NCBI GenBank assembly: GCA_947492525.1 | Contig: CANLNQ010000017.1 | Coordinates: 62,001 to 126,000, forward strand | Direction of reading: 5' to 3' | DNA length: 64,000 nucleotides | Origin: an uncultured Granulosicoccus sp. | GTDB taxonomy: Bacteria > Pseudomonadota > Gammaproteobacteria > Granulosicoccales > Granulosicoccaceae | Shown here: piece by piece, positions 34,928-43,510 of the stretch | Position numbering within the stretch: position 1 is the stretch's first letter | Layout: each line of letters begins with the position of its first letter | The notes under the pieces: generated by a model | The model's database searches: none | The model's input: only the letters and a program-made list of their open reading frames with translations | What the model was told of the DNA's origin: nothing | Made by a program: the position numbers and the translations under genes

Positions 34928-35908
34928 TCACATCGGAGCACCCAGGCGCTCCCGGTATCGCATGGGTGGAACGCCCATCGTCTTTCGAAATTCCCGACGA
35001 AAGGTTTCCGCGGAGCCAAACCCGCAGACTTCCCAGACATCCGACAACGGGATGTTACTGTTTTCGAGCAATTCTGCGGCCCGTGAGATACGTTCCACCT
35101 TCAGCCAGTTCAACGGTGTCGTTCCCGCCTCCTCGTGAAACCGTCGCGCCAGCGTTCGGCTGCTGGTAGCGGCTGCATCGGCCATGCGCTCGATCGGCCA
35201 TTCCTCGTCGATGGACGCCCGAATACGATCCTGCAATGCGGACAAACCCGATCCGACACGAGCCCTGGGTTCCGGCCGGGGTACGAATTGGCGCTGACCA
35301 CCATCTCTCTGAGCGGGCAGCACCAGCCGCCGCGCAACCGAGGCGGCAACCTGTGCACCGAAGTCCTGCCGTATGATGTGCAATCCCAGATCCAGCCCTG
35401 CTGCCGACCCGGCAGACGTCAACACGCGCTCACTTTCGACAAACAGGACATCGGGATCCACACTGATCTCGGGGTATTGTGCCGCCAGTTTGTCCGTATA
35501 ACGCCAGTGTGTTGTCGCACTCTTTCCGTTCAGGAGTCCCGCTGCAGCCAGTACGAAAACGCCGGAACAGATGGAGGCCACCCGCGCACCGCGCTCATGG
35601 GCGGCGTACAGAGCCGCGCACAGCTCTTCCGGCACGGGGGTATCAGCGCCACGCCACCCCGGCACGATGATGAGGCTGGCCTCCTTCAGCAGAGCCAGAT
35701 CATCCTGCGCGTCAACGGTGATGCCCCCGACGGCACGTATGGGCCCGGGCTCCGCCTTGACCGTTGCGTAGCGGTACCAGTTCTCGAACTCGGGTCGGGG
35801 CAACGCGAACAGCTCCACGGCAATGCCGAATTCGAAAGTGCACAAACCGTCATAGGCAATGGCGCACACCAGCGGGTGTTTTTCGGGAAAATTGGCAAAT
35901 TTGCCCAT
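34928..35908 (-). CDS. GlxA-type transcriptional regulator (DJ-1/PfpI domain + AraC HTH)
   Basis: About 326 aa. Seen: an N-terminal DJ-1/PfpI-like sensor (CAIAYDGLCTFEFGIAVELF ... ASICSGVFVLAAAGLL, with the Cys elbow) and a C-terminal AraC helix-turn-helix pair (SSRTLARRFHEEAGTTPLNW; LSDVWEVCGFGSAETFRREF). ATG 35908 (MGKFANF) gives the normal family start; 26 extra residues upstream look non-coding. It is divergent from the NTF2-like and VOC genes 98 bp away, which it probably regulates. Confidence 0.92.
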   Translation of the reverse strand: MGKFANFPEKHPLVCAIAYDGLCTFEFGIAVELFALPRPEFENWYRYATVKAEPGPIRAVGGITVDAQDDLALLKEASLIIVPGWRGADTPVPEELCAALYAAHERGARVASICSGVFVLAAAGLLNGKSATTHWRYTDKLAAQYPEISVDPDVLFVESERVLTSAGSAAGLDLGLHIIRQDFGAQVAASVARRLVLPAQRDGGQRQFVPRPEPRARVGSGLSALQDRIRASIDEEWPIERMADAAATSSRTLARRFHEEAGTTPLNWLKVERISRAAELLENSNIPLSDVWEVCGFGSAETFRREFRKTMGVPPMRYRERLGAPM

Positions 35909-36006
35909 GTTGGCAGTATTCGAGTGTGTATTGTCAATTACGACAGTACTACAAATCCTCTGTTGGTCGCAAACTGTGTTCAACACTTTGAAACACGGAC
36001 AAGACC

Positions 36007-36411
36007 ATGACTATCCATACTGAACTGTTGGCCGCAATCGAAACCTACTTCGACGCCATCCATCACTGCGATGTCGACAAACTGAATGCCGTGTTCCATC
36101 CGCAATCCAGCCTCTTCGACGCGGATAACGGCACCGTCTTTGTCGAGCCGATAGACAGCTTCCGCCGGGATGTTGCAGGTCGTGTGTCGCCTGCCAGCAA
36201 GGGCCAGACGCGCCAGGCTGAAGTACTGCTGATCGATTTTCTGTCCCCGATCAGCGCAACCGTGAAGATCCGCATACGAGCCCATCAGAACGTGTTCGTG
36301 GATCATCTGGGTTTCGTGCACGGCCAGGATGGTTGGCAGATCGTCTCCAAGATCTGGCATCTGGAAAGCGTTGTAGACGCAGACGAACAGACACAAGGCA
36401 CAGCCGCTTGA
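36007..36411 (+). CDS. NTF2/SnoaL-like (putative lumazine-binding type) protein
   Basis: 134 aa. Seen: the cone-shaped alpha+beta pattern of the SnoaL/NTF2 superfamily, AIETYFDAIHHCDVDKLNAVFHP at the start and DGWQIVSKIWHLE at the end. Members are isomerases, hydrolases or binding proteins; no catalytic site is identifiable. It begins a two-gene unit with a VOC protein and faces a GlxA regulator. Confidence 0.85.
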   Translation: MTIHTELLAAIETYFDAIHHCDVDKLNAVFHPQSSLFDADNGTVFVEPIDSFRRDVAGRVSPASKGQTRQAEVLLIDFLSPISATVKIRIRAHQNVFVDHLGFVHGQDGWQIVSKIWHLESVVDADEQTQGTAA

Positions 36412-36456
36412 ACAAATCCCCTCTTTGACACGACCAATACCACAAAGGAAAGCACG

Positions 36457-36837
36457 ATGAGCAAAATGAACGCAGTCGGATGGTTCGATATCTTCGTTGA
36501 TGACATGGACCGAGCCGTGGCCTTTTACGAAACCCTGCTCGGATCCAGTCTGGAATCCATGGGTGACCCCACTGGCGAATCACAGATGATGAGCTTTCCC
36601 GCAGACATGAGCGTCTATGGTGCGGGTGGTGCATTGACCAAGTCACCTCACGCCAGCCCCGGAGTCGGCGGCACCATCGTGTACTTCATGGTCGAGGATT
36701 GCGCCGTACAGCAGGAGCGTGTGGCCCAGGCCGGCGGCACCGTGATCAGACCGAAATTCTCGATCGGCGACTTCGGCTGGATACTGCTTTGTCAGGATAC
36801 CGAAGGCAACATGATCGGCTTCAACTCCATGAAATAG
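36457..36837 (+). CDS. VOC (glyoxalase/dioxygenase superfamily) protein
   Basis: 126 aa, two beta-alpha-beta-beta-beta modules. Seen: VGWFDIFVDDMDRAVAFYETL at the start and GGTIVYFMVEDCAVQQERV, DTEGNMIGFNSM in the second module, the standard pattern of small bleomycin-resistance/glyoxalase-like proteins. The Glu and His metal ligands of true glyoxalase I are not all present, so it may bind rather than convert its ligand. It is 45 bp behind the NTF2-like gene and ahead of a strong hairpin. Confidence 0.88.
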   Translation: MSKMNAVGWFDIFVDDMDRAVAFYETLLGSSLESMGDPTGESQMMSFPADMSVYGAGGALTKSPHASPGVGGTIVYFMVEDCAVQQERVAQAGGTVIRPKFSIGDFGWILLCQDTEGNMIGFNSMK

Positions 36838-36847
36838 CCTTCGCGCT

Positions 36848-36886
36848 CATCATCGGCCCACTGCAAGATTCAGTGGGCCGATGATG
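36848..36886. terminator. Perfect 16-bp hairpin
   Basis: CATCATCGGCCCACTG (36848-36863) and CAGTGGGCCGATGATG (36871-36886) pair completely around a seven-base loop. It lies just after the VOC gene and before the convergent MNIO gene, so it can stop transcription from both sides. The tail is not U-rich. Confidence 0.7.
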
Positions 36887-37009
36887 TTGACTGCGACCGG
36901 CGCTTTTACAGGCAATCACCTTGCGCCGCACAAGGACGCGAGTGACACCAAAGTGTTGAGCCGCAGCAACCCGTATTTGCGACAGCTACGGTCATCGATT
37001 GACAGCGTC

Positions 37010-38488
37010 TCATGACATCGATTGCACATTGTCAGGTGTGATCTCCATCTCGAACAAGCCGGCTCTACCCGGTTCATCCGGCAGCGAGCCCTCACCCAGA
37101 GCCAGTAGCATGGGGAGGGGGTCGAACTCGAAGCGCAGCAGACGCGTTTCGCCGTCGATCAACGTTTCCAGAATGGCAATCTCGAACTCGATGACTTCGG
37201 CAAGCTGCGGCACATTGATATCCAGATCCTGAATGAAAGCGGCAAAGGCTCGTGCTTCTGTTGCCGCGAACAGATTGGGTGTGACGTTCCTGCGGTATTC
37301 GGCAAGAATGGCGCGATATACCGGCTCACCGAGTGCCAGGATCAGCAACCGCGTTGTGCGCCGCAGATTACTGGTGATCATCGATGCACGGAACTCCAGT
37401 GACAGCTTCTGCAACAATGCAAGTCCCTCATCGTTGGCCAGTTCCTTGCCCAGCGCCTGTTCGGGTGATCGCCCGATGACCAGTGAACCCAATTCTCTCT
37501 GCCAGGCCAGAGGCGTTACCCTTTCCTCGTCTCGTTGCTCCACCGGCCCGGGTTCAAGGGCACGGGCTTCTACACCACCAATGCTTCCACGATCAGTACG
37601 CGTGCCGCGCAATTCCCACAGTTCTCTGAGCCGTTCCAGTTGTCGGCAGATCTCATCCAGGCCAATGGATTCGACAAAGGATGGATAGATCTCGAAGATG
37701 ATTGCCTTGAGATTCGGCAGGCGGGCAATGATATCCTTCGACTCAGCGAACAGGGCATCGGGTATCGGCCCCGAGTGGGCATCCAGCCAATACCCGTCCA
37801 TCCAGAACCCACCGGCCAGATGCACCTCCCAGACGCGCTCCAATGGCAGTTGATCGATGAAGGCATCGATCGCCTGTCGACCATTCAGGGCATTGGTGTG
37901 AATGTTGTGCAAGTCCAGCAGGATGCCGGAGTCAGCCTGTGTCGCCACCGCTGCCATGAAATCCCCGTCCGCCATTTCATCAGGCCGCGCGGCCAGGTAA
38001 TTGACGCCGGTCTCGATAGCCAGCTGGATACCCAGTTCATTCCGCAAACGCCGGATGGAATCGACAACCACCTCTACCCCCTGCTCACTCTGGCGCGGCG
38101 GCAGGAAGAAACCGGTCTGGAAATCATCGGTACTATTGAAGTTGAGGTGTTCGCTTGCCCAGGGCGATTCCAGATCCTGAATGATGTCCCGCAGCAGCGT
38201 GGTCTGGTTCGGATCATGGCGGTTGCTTCCGCCTACCGGCACACCGATGCTGTGAACCAGCTTTCTGAAAGGCAGCTCGCGAATGTGTCTTGCCACCGCT
38301 TCGGGTTGACGGTAGCGATCGCGATCTGCCCCTGTGTCGAGCCATGTTGTCTGAGGCTCGATCTCTATGAGATCCAGCAGATCGGACTGATGGTGGAGAA
38401 TAGGCTCGATTGCCGAAGAAAAGGTGATTCCCACCCCCATCTCCGGCAACGCAAGCCCACTCTGGCTAGTTGGGGATACTGCCGCCAT
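37010..38488 (-). CDS. DUF692/MNIO-family oxidase with C-terminal helical extension
   Basis: 492 aa. Residues about 15-300 are a DUF692 TIM barrel of the multinuclear non-heme iron-dependent oxidase family (MbnB, TglH, ChrH, BufB), which modify peptides, mostly at cysteines. Candidate iron ligands in order: His 79 (LVHSIGV), Glu 113-His 114 (SEHLNF), Glu 159 (AIET), Asp 192/Asn 195 (LDLHNIH), His 223 (EVHLAGG), Asp 236/His 238 (LDAHSGPIPD), Glu 266. The last 190 residues are an additional mostly helical domain, in the place where related systems encode a separate partner protein. ATG 38488 overlaps the upstream gene by 23 bases, implying coupled translation with that protein, the likely substrate. 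Confidence 0.88.
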   Translation of the reverse strand: MAAVSPTSQSGLALPEMGVGITFSSAIEPILHHQSDLLDLIEIEPQTTWLDTGADRDRYRQPEAVARHIRELPFRKLVHSIGVPVGGSNRHDPNQTTLLRDIIQDLESPWASEHLNFNSTDDFQTGFFLPPRQSEQGVEVVVDSIRRLRNELGIQLAIETGVNYLAARPDEMADGDFMAAVATQADSGILLDLHNIHTNALNGRQAIDAFIDQLPLERVWEVHLAGGFWMDGYWLDAHSGPIPDALFAESKDIIARLPNLKAIIFEIYPSFVESIGLDEICRQLERLRELWELRGTRTDRGSIGGVEARALEPGPVEQRDEERVTPLAWQRELGSLVIGRSPEQALGKELANDEGLALLQKLSLEFRASMITSNLRRTTRLLILALGEPVYRAILAEYRRNVTPNLFAATEARAFAAFIQDLDINVPQLAEVIEFEIAILETLIDGETRLLRFEFDPLPMLLALGEGSLPDEPGRAGLFEMEITPDNVQSMS

Positions 38489-38924
38489 CGGAAATGATTC
38501 TCAGCTCTCGTTCAAAGGTCACATCGAATCCGGAGCAGCACATGGCCTGTCCTCCCTGCTCCCAATGAGGGCCGATGCGCTTGCCCAGGATATCGATGGT
38601 CTTGAGGATCTTCTTCAGGTCATACTCCACGCTGGGAGCAATGGGCACCGTGACCCTACGCTCTCTGACACCACGCGAGACGGCTTGCCCCGCGCGCACC
38701 GCTGTGGGCGTCACCGCCAATTTCTTGTCGATGATGAAATCACGCTCACTCTCGAAGGTGCAGTCGAAACCGGAAAAGCATTCGGGGCAACCGAGTCTTT
38801 CCGCAAACGCGGCCACGCCTTTCTTGAACGTATCCAGATCATTCGCAACCGATGCCGCCATTGATATTCGAACCGCCCCACCCGGCCATGCCTGTAAATC
38901 CTTGTCGATCTTCTTCTTCGCCAT
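38466..38924 (-). CDS. Duplicated Cys-module protein, candidate MNIO substrate
   Basis: 152 aa from ATG 38924 (AGGAG six bases upstream). No known family recognised. It consists of two related modules: residues about 19-66 and 91-145. Each has a helical part (ASVANDLDTFKKG / PSVEYDLKKILKT) and ends in the same motif: CFSGFDCTFESE (49-60) and CCSGFDVTFERE (129-140). Cysteines are Cys 46, 49, 55 and 129, 130 only, all at the motifs. There is no signal peptide, so it is cytoplasmic. The gene is read just before, and overlaps, the MNIO gene. The position and the Cys motifs suggest it is the modified substrate; it is large for a RiPP precursor, and a folded partner protein is the alternative. Confidence 0.82.
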   Translation of the reverse strand: MAKKKIDKDLQAWPGGAVRISMAASVANDLDTFKKGVAAFAERLGCPECFSGFDCTFESERDFIIDKKLAVTPTAVRAGQAVSRGVRERRVTVPIAPSVEYDLKKILKTIDILGKRIGPHWEQGGQAMCCSGFDVTFERELRIISDGGSIPN

Positions 38925-39183
38925 TTTCCACTCCTGTTTGAACAGTGTTTCTACTGAACTCTGATCGGACGAATCGCGTCGAGCAAACATGATTCACGTA
39001 CTGAAGTCGCGCAGGACGCAGCTTGCCAATCCATGAAGTGCCCTACGGGTCAGCGAGCTTCGCGCACCCGTCTGGCGCTTCAATAGATACTCCCCTGGTG
39101 TGAAGGCAACAAGCTTACAAAAGTCTAGCCATGGAGAATCAGCACGGCGTGGGACTCGACACGCGGCAATGGTCAGCGCGTCG

Positions 39184-39443
39184 ACGGATGAGCCGGACGA
39201 GGACGCGCCCCATGATCCACCGGAACCTGAAGCACTGGGCAGATCCGTGTCACCAAGACGTGTCTCGGCACGATTCATCGGCACGCCAAGCATCTCACCG
39301 GCTATCTGCGACAAGATGGTATGGCAGCCAGTACCGATATCAGTCATGTCGGTCTCGACGATGACAGAGCCGTCGGCCGATAGAGTGACTTTCGCTTCCG
39401 ATTGCATCAGCACATTGACACGCGCCGCCGAGGCCATGCCCAT
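39184..39443 (-). pseudogene. Fragment of molybdopterin aldehyde oxidase gene (paoC-like)
   Basis: These 260 bases match 49072-49331 inside the intact paoC-like gene with about ten substitutions and no gap, on the same strand. They encode only the internal stretch from [13 protein letters not shown] to [10 protein letters not shown]. Similarity ends abruptly on both sides; the frame then runs into unrelated sequence to 38994. There is no start or active-site portion, so it is a dead duplicate. It marks one edge of the island whose other edge is the intact operon. Confidence 0.9.
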
Positions 39444-40306
39444 GATGAGGCGTACGGTGCGATGTCATTAGTGCAGGGTTGTATCCGCGGGATGTCCAGC
39501 CCAATTGCAATTCTGTCAACGTAGTCTGCTCATCATTGCCCCTGTTCAGTGCAACGCCCCAAGAATAGGCATTTGGTGGAGGAGTGCTATCTGATGCTTA
39601 ACTCCTGGAAGGAGGCGCCACGGGAATCTTGACCCAACTTTCCCAAAGTGGCTGTGAAAATCTGCGATGGCTAAGTCTGGAGGCCAGCGCACCAGAGTTG
39701 ACATAGACCTGCGAAAGACCAGTTCTCGCAAGTGTTGTTTGGCGTTTAAAACCGGACCATCTAAGCGCTATAAACCTCAACCGGATTCATGCCGATTCTG
39801 CGGATGAAGATTCGGTTGTGATGCCGCACATGAAGCTCGGATGAAGAGAGTTGCTGCCTGACAGCTTCAGGCCAAAATCCGGGCGTTTGGGATACTGGGA
39901 CGACAGGCTTGCCAGATGACCTGTTCCAACCCACCCAACAGACAAACTGCCGATATTTCAGATCCTATTCGCGATAGTACTGCGCATTGCCGAGACCAGC
40001 CTCTTATCAGGCAAGCACCTGACTTTCAGAATAAGCATGACAGTTGAATACTTGACGGCGTGAACACATGAATTATTACTCACTACTAGCGGTAATCATC
40101 TACTCGCAAGCGATTCCGGATCATTCTATGACGTCGACTTGCATTGCCCTGAAGTGAAAAAATCTGTCATGCGGCCAAGACAAGCACTTGATTCAAAGGG
40201 AATTTCCATAAAGTGAATCCAAGGACATTCGCCTTGAACGGCTCATATCTTACATCCTGTAAAAAATGCTTGAAAAAGGCATTCCTTGTGAATTACTATC
40301 CAACGT
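39444..40306. other. Intergenic, AT-richer, no gene recognised
   Basis: About 860 bp between the oxidase fragment and the ROK regulator. Short frames on both strands do not resemble known proteins. By eye it is richer in A and T than the flanks, as expected of acquired DNA. The right end must hold the regulator's promoter. Confidence 0.4.
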
Positions 40307-41572
40307 ATGGTTATTAATTCAAATGTGAGCGCGACACCTGCAAGCCTTCGTAAAACCCACCGAGGGATGATTCTGTCGCGAATCAAGGCAGAGCCGGGCA
40401 TTTCTCGAGCTGAGTTGGCACGCGTGTGCGGCTTCTCGGAAATGGCCGCAACCCGAATTGTCAGAGAGTTACTGGCCGCCGGCATCATCGAAGAATCCAA
40501 CGCCAAGGAAAAAGCAAAGTCCGGAACAAAGAAGAAGCACGTCGGCAGACCGAAAACCGGCCTTCATATCGTGAAGGATGGCTTGTTTGCAGTAGGGATC
40601 ACGGTGTCTGCCTATCATTCTGAAGTATCGATCTGTGACGCGGATGGTCAGCATCGCGCGAGCAGTCGTCTTGAAAATGTTACGTTTGACAATGTATCTG
40701 ATGCCGCTCGGGTCTACGCCCATGCGTTGCGAGACTTGATTGAAACATCTGGTATAGACGTTGATCGAATTGCCGGGGTCGGAGTAGCACTGTCCGCCAG
40801 AACATTGCCCGACCGTGGTGAGATCGTGAAATCCGACTATTTTGGCTGGTTAAACGACGGTGGTCAGTTCCGTCGCGAAATCCAGAAGGTGATCAATCTA
40901 CCTGTCGAAATTGAAAACATAGCCAATGCACTAGCCATTGCAGAAATGCGGTTTGGTGCCGCGCGCAATGTTGCCGATTTCACGCTGATTCACGTCGCGA
41001 CTTTCGTTGGTGCGGGGGTGGTTTCAGACCACCGTTTGGTGCGAGGAAATTCTGGAATTTCCGGTCAGTTGGGACATTTTCGGGCAGAAGATCGGCCTCT
41101 GGTCTGCGTATGCGATCGACATGATTGTCTCAACCTCTCGGCAACGGGTTTTGGGCTGTTGTCGCGCATGGGCAAGTTGGATCATCGGGCTTTTGACACA
41201 TCGAAATTATCATTCTATGCCAACTCCCTGCTAGCCGCGCTCAATGACCCGAAAGCCACCGATCTGGTTGCTGAGGCCGGTGAACAACTCGCCCCTGCGC
41301 TGGACAGTGTCGCTAAACTTCTGGGGCCGAAGTTGATGATCATCAGCGGCTATCTTGGCGCGAATGACTGCTATTTCAATGCACTTGAGGCCGTACTGAA
41401 ACATCAATTCGATTACGATCCGCAAGGGTCTTACCAATTGGTGAAGGGCACTATAGCCTCGGTGGAATCTGCGGCGCTACTGGCTTTGCACGCGTTTTGT
41501 TATTCCAACCGTTTTGACTATGACCGGTTTGCGCGCACGTCAAAACACTCAGAGGATGCTTTCCATGGGTGA
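40307..41572 (+). CDS. ROK-family transcriptional regulator
   Basis: 421 aa. Seen: an N-terminal winged helix (RAELARVCGFSEMAATRIVRELLAAG, about residues 34-60, HTH in the first 21), a basic linker (KSGTKKKHVGRPKTG), then the ROK sugar-kinase-like fold with GVGVALSARTLPD and a ROK zinc-type motif CVCDRHDCLNLSA. Repressors of this kind (NagC, XylR-Bacillus) bind a sugar or its derivative. Its stop overlaps the TRAP permease start by eight bases, so it is cotranscribed with the transporter and sulfatase it probably controls. Confidence 0.9.
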   Translation: MVINSNVSATPASLRKTHRGMILSRIKAEPGISRAELARVCGFSEMAATRIVRELLAAGIIEESNAKEKAKSGTKKKHVGRPKTGLHIVKDGLFAVGITVSAYHSEVSICDADGQHRASSRLENVTFDNVSDAARVYAHALRDLIETSGIDVDRIAGVGVALSARTLPDRGEIVKSDYFGWLNDGGQFRREIQKVINLPVEIENIANALAIAEMRFGAARNVADFTLIHVATFVGAGVVSDHRLVRGNSGISGQLGHFRAEDRPLVCVCDRHDCLNLSATGFGLLSRMGKLDHRAFDTSKLSFYANSLLAALNDPKATDLVAEAGEQLAPALDSVAKLLGPKLMIISGYLGANDCYFNALEAVLKHQFDYDPQGSYQLVKGTIASVESAALLALHAFCYSNRFDYDRFARTSKHSEDAFHG

Positions 41573-43475
41573 TTCGGCGTACGCCAAAGCTCTCTCGCTT
41601 GTCATCTCGATCACTGCAGTAATCCTTGTCGGATTAACGCTTTATACCGCTTTTTTCGGCGTCTATCCGGATGGCATCCAACGTAGCGCTCATCTTTTGC
41701 TTGTGATGATCCTCGTTTTCGCAATGTCTCTCAAGGCGACACTCGTCCGCGATACCGACAATGCACAAGGACCGGCTGTTCTGATCAGGCAGGCCTGGAT
41801 CATTCTCATGCTCATCGGATCAGTAGTAGCGACGGGCCATCAACTGTTCAATTTCGATGCGATCAACAATCGGTACGGATCGATAACGCAATACGAGATC
41901 TATTTTGGCGCCGTACTAGTCATTGCCCTGTTCGATGCCTGTCGCCGCACCATCGGTTGGCCAATCATCCTGCTTGCCAGCATTTTCATTCTCTATGGAC
42001 TATTCGGGGCCTATTTGCCCACCCCACTGGCGCATCGTGGTTATTCACTTCAGCGAGTAGCATCACAGATCTATCTTGGAGGGGGTGGCATCTTCGGCAC
42101 ACCGCTGGGCGTGAGTGCGACTTTCGTTACTGGAGTCGTTGTGCTCGGCGCTTTACTCGAGAAGACCGGCGCAGGTCAGGTATTGATGGACTTTGCGACC
42201 GCTCTTACAGGACGGATGCGCGGTGGGCCCGCGAAGGCGGCAGTTGTCGGATCCAGCCTGATGGGCATGATTTCGGGTACTGCGGTTGCCAACGTATTGA
42301 CAACGGGACCAATCTCGATCCCTCTGATGCGCAAAAGTGGATACCGCAAGGAAGCAGCTGGAGCAATTGAAGCCGTGTCGTCTACCGGTGGGCAATTGAT
42401 GCCACCAGTCATGGGCGCGGCGGCCTTCATCATGGCGGAATTCACCGAAACCTCCTATCTGACTATCGCCAAAGCCGCGTTCCTGCCAGCGGTAATCTTC
42501 TACGCCGTTCTACTGGCAATGGTGCATTTCGAGGCCATCAAGCGCAACATCCCGGCCTTACGTGCCGCAGATTCGATTACGGAATGGCGATCGATCCTCA
42601 AGCACTCCTACCTTCTGATCCCATTACCGGTTTTCGTCAGCATGCTGCTTAACGGCAATTCGATCATGTTGTCATCATTCTGGGCGATCGTGGCCTCCAC
42701 CATGGTTAGCTACTTGAACAGAACAACTGCCCTCACTCCGCGCCGGATTGTCGATACCTGTATCGCTGCCGCCAACGCGGTTATTCCCGTCGCTCTGGCC
42801 TGTGCCGCTGCAGGTGTAATCATCGGGATCATCACGTTGACAGGTATCGGACTGAAGTTCTCGACCCTGGTTGTCGCATTTTCGGGCGGCTCGCTGCCTC
42901 TGGCGCTGGTTTTGACGATGCTGACCTGCCTTGTTCTGGGCATGGGCCTACCGACCGCAGCGGCCTACATACTGGTTGCCACACTGGTGGCCCCTGCACT
43001 GGTAAACCTCGGCGTCAGCCTACTGGCGGCGCATCTCTTTGTTCTTTATTCAGCAATGCTGTCATCAATAACTCCACCCGTAGCCTTGGCAGCCTATGCT
43101 GCAGCTTCAATAGCAAACGGCAACCCTCTCAAAATAGCGGTGCTGTCCTGCAAATTTGGCATGGCAGCATTTGCAGTCCCCTACTTCTTCGTTTATGACC
43201 CCGCGATCCTGGGACTGGAGGTGACATGGGTGCAGATCACCTTGTCCTTCGTCACTGCGATCCTGGGCGGCATTTGTGCCAGCGCCGCCCTGATGGGGTA
43301 TTTCACTGACCGTCTGAGCATGGTCAAACGTCTCATCTTTGCGATAACCGCCATTTTCTTCATGAACTCGGATTGGCGTATTGATCTTGCCGCCTTCGCA
43401 ATTTTCACAGCCCTTGTCTATTGGACATCACGCCTAGCGACACCATTAGCAAAAACAGAAACCAAGACAGGGTAA
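41565..43475 (+). CDS. TRAP transporter fused permease (4TM + 12TM)
   Basis: 636 aa inner-membrane protein of the TAXI-associated fused DctQM type. Seen: about 16 to 18 hydrophobic helices, small-residue-rich GAVLVIALFDACRRTIGWP near the N-terminal module, and DctM signatures GPAKAAVVGSSLMGMISGTAVANV and LGMGLPTAAAYILVATL. AGAGG sits nine bases before ATG 41565, making this start better than the frame's first ATG (41514). It couples to the ROK gene upstream and the TAXI protein downstream. It would use the sodium gradient to import an organic anion. Confidence 0.93.
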   Translation: MGDSAYAKALSLVISITAVILVGLTLYTAFFGVYPDGIQRSAHLLLVMILVFAMSLKATLVRDTDNAQGPAVLIRQAWIILMLIGSVVATGHQLFNFDAINNRYGSITQYEIYFGAVLVIALFDACRRTIGWPIILLASIFILYGLFGAYLPTPLAHRGYSLQRVASQIYLGGGGIFGTPLGVSATFVTGVVVLGALLEKTGAGQVLMDFATALTGRMRGGPAKAAVVGSSLMGMISGTAVANVLTTGPISIPLMRKSGYRKEAAGAIEAVSSTGGQLMPPVMGAAAFIMAEFTETSYLTIAKAAFLPAVIFYAVLLAMVHFEAIKRNIPALRAADSITEWRSILKHSYLLIPLPVFVSMLLNGNSIMLSSFWAIVASTMVSYLNRTTALTPRRIVDTCIAAANAVIPVALACAAAGVIIGIITLTGIGLKFSTLVVAFSGGSLPLALVLTMLTCLVLGMGLPTAAAYILVATLVAPALVNLGVSLLAAHLFVLYSAMLSSITPPVALAAYAAASIANGNPLKIAVLSCKFGMAAFAVPYFFVYDPAILGLEVTWVQITLSFVTAILGGICASAALMGYFTDRLSMVKRLIFAITAIFFMNSDWRIDLAAFAIFTALVYWTSRLATPLAKTETKTG

Positions 43476-43510
43476 TAACCACAAAATAAAACCCCGGAGG
43501 GAGATACCAG

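Noticed and set aside
37535-38497. 320-aa plus-strand open frame opposite the MNIO gene
   Set aside because: Antisense shadow; the minus-strand DUF692 ligand motifs decide the coding strand.
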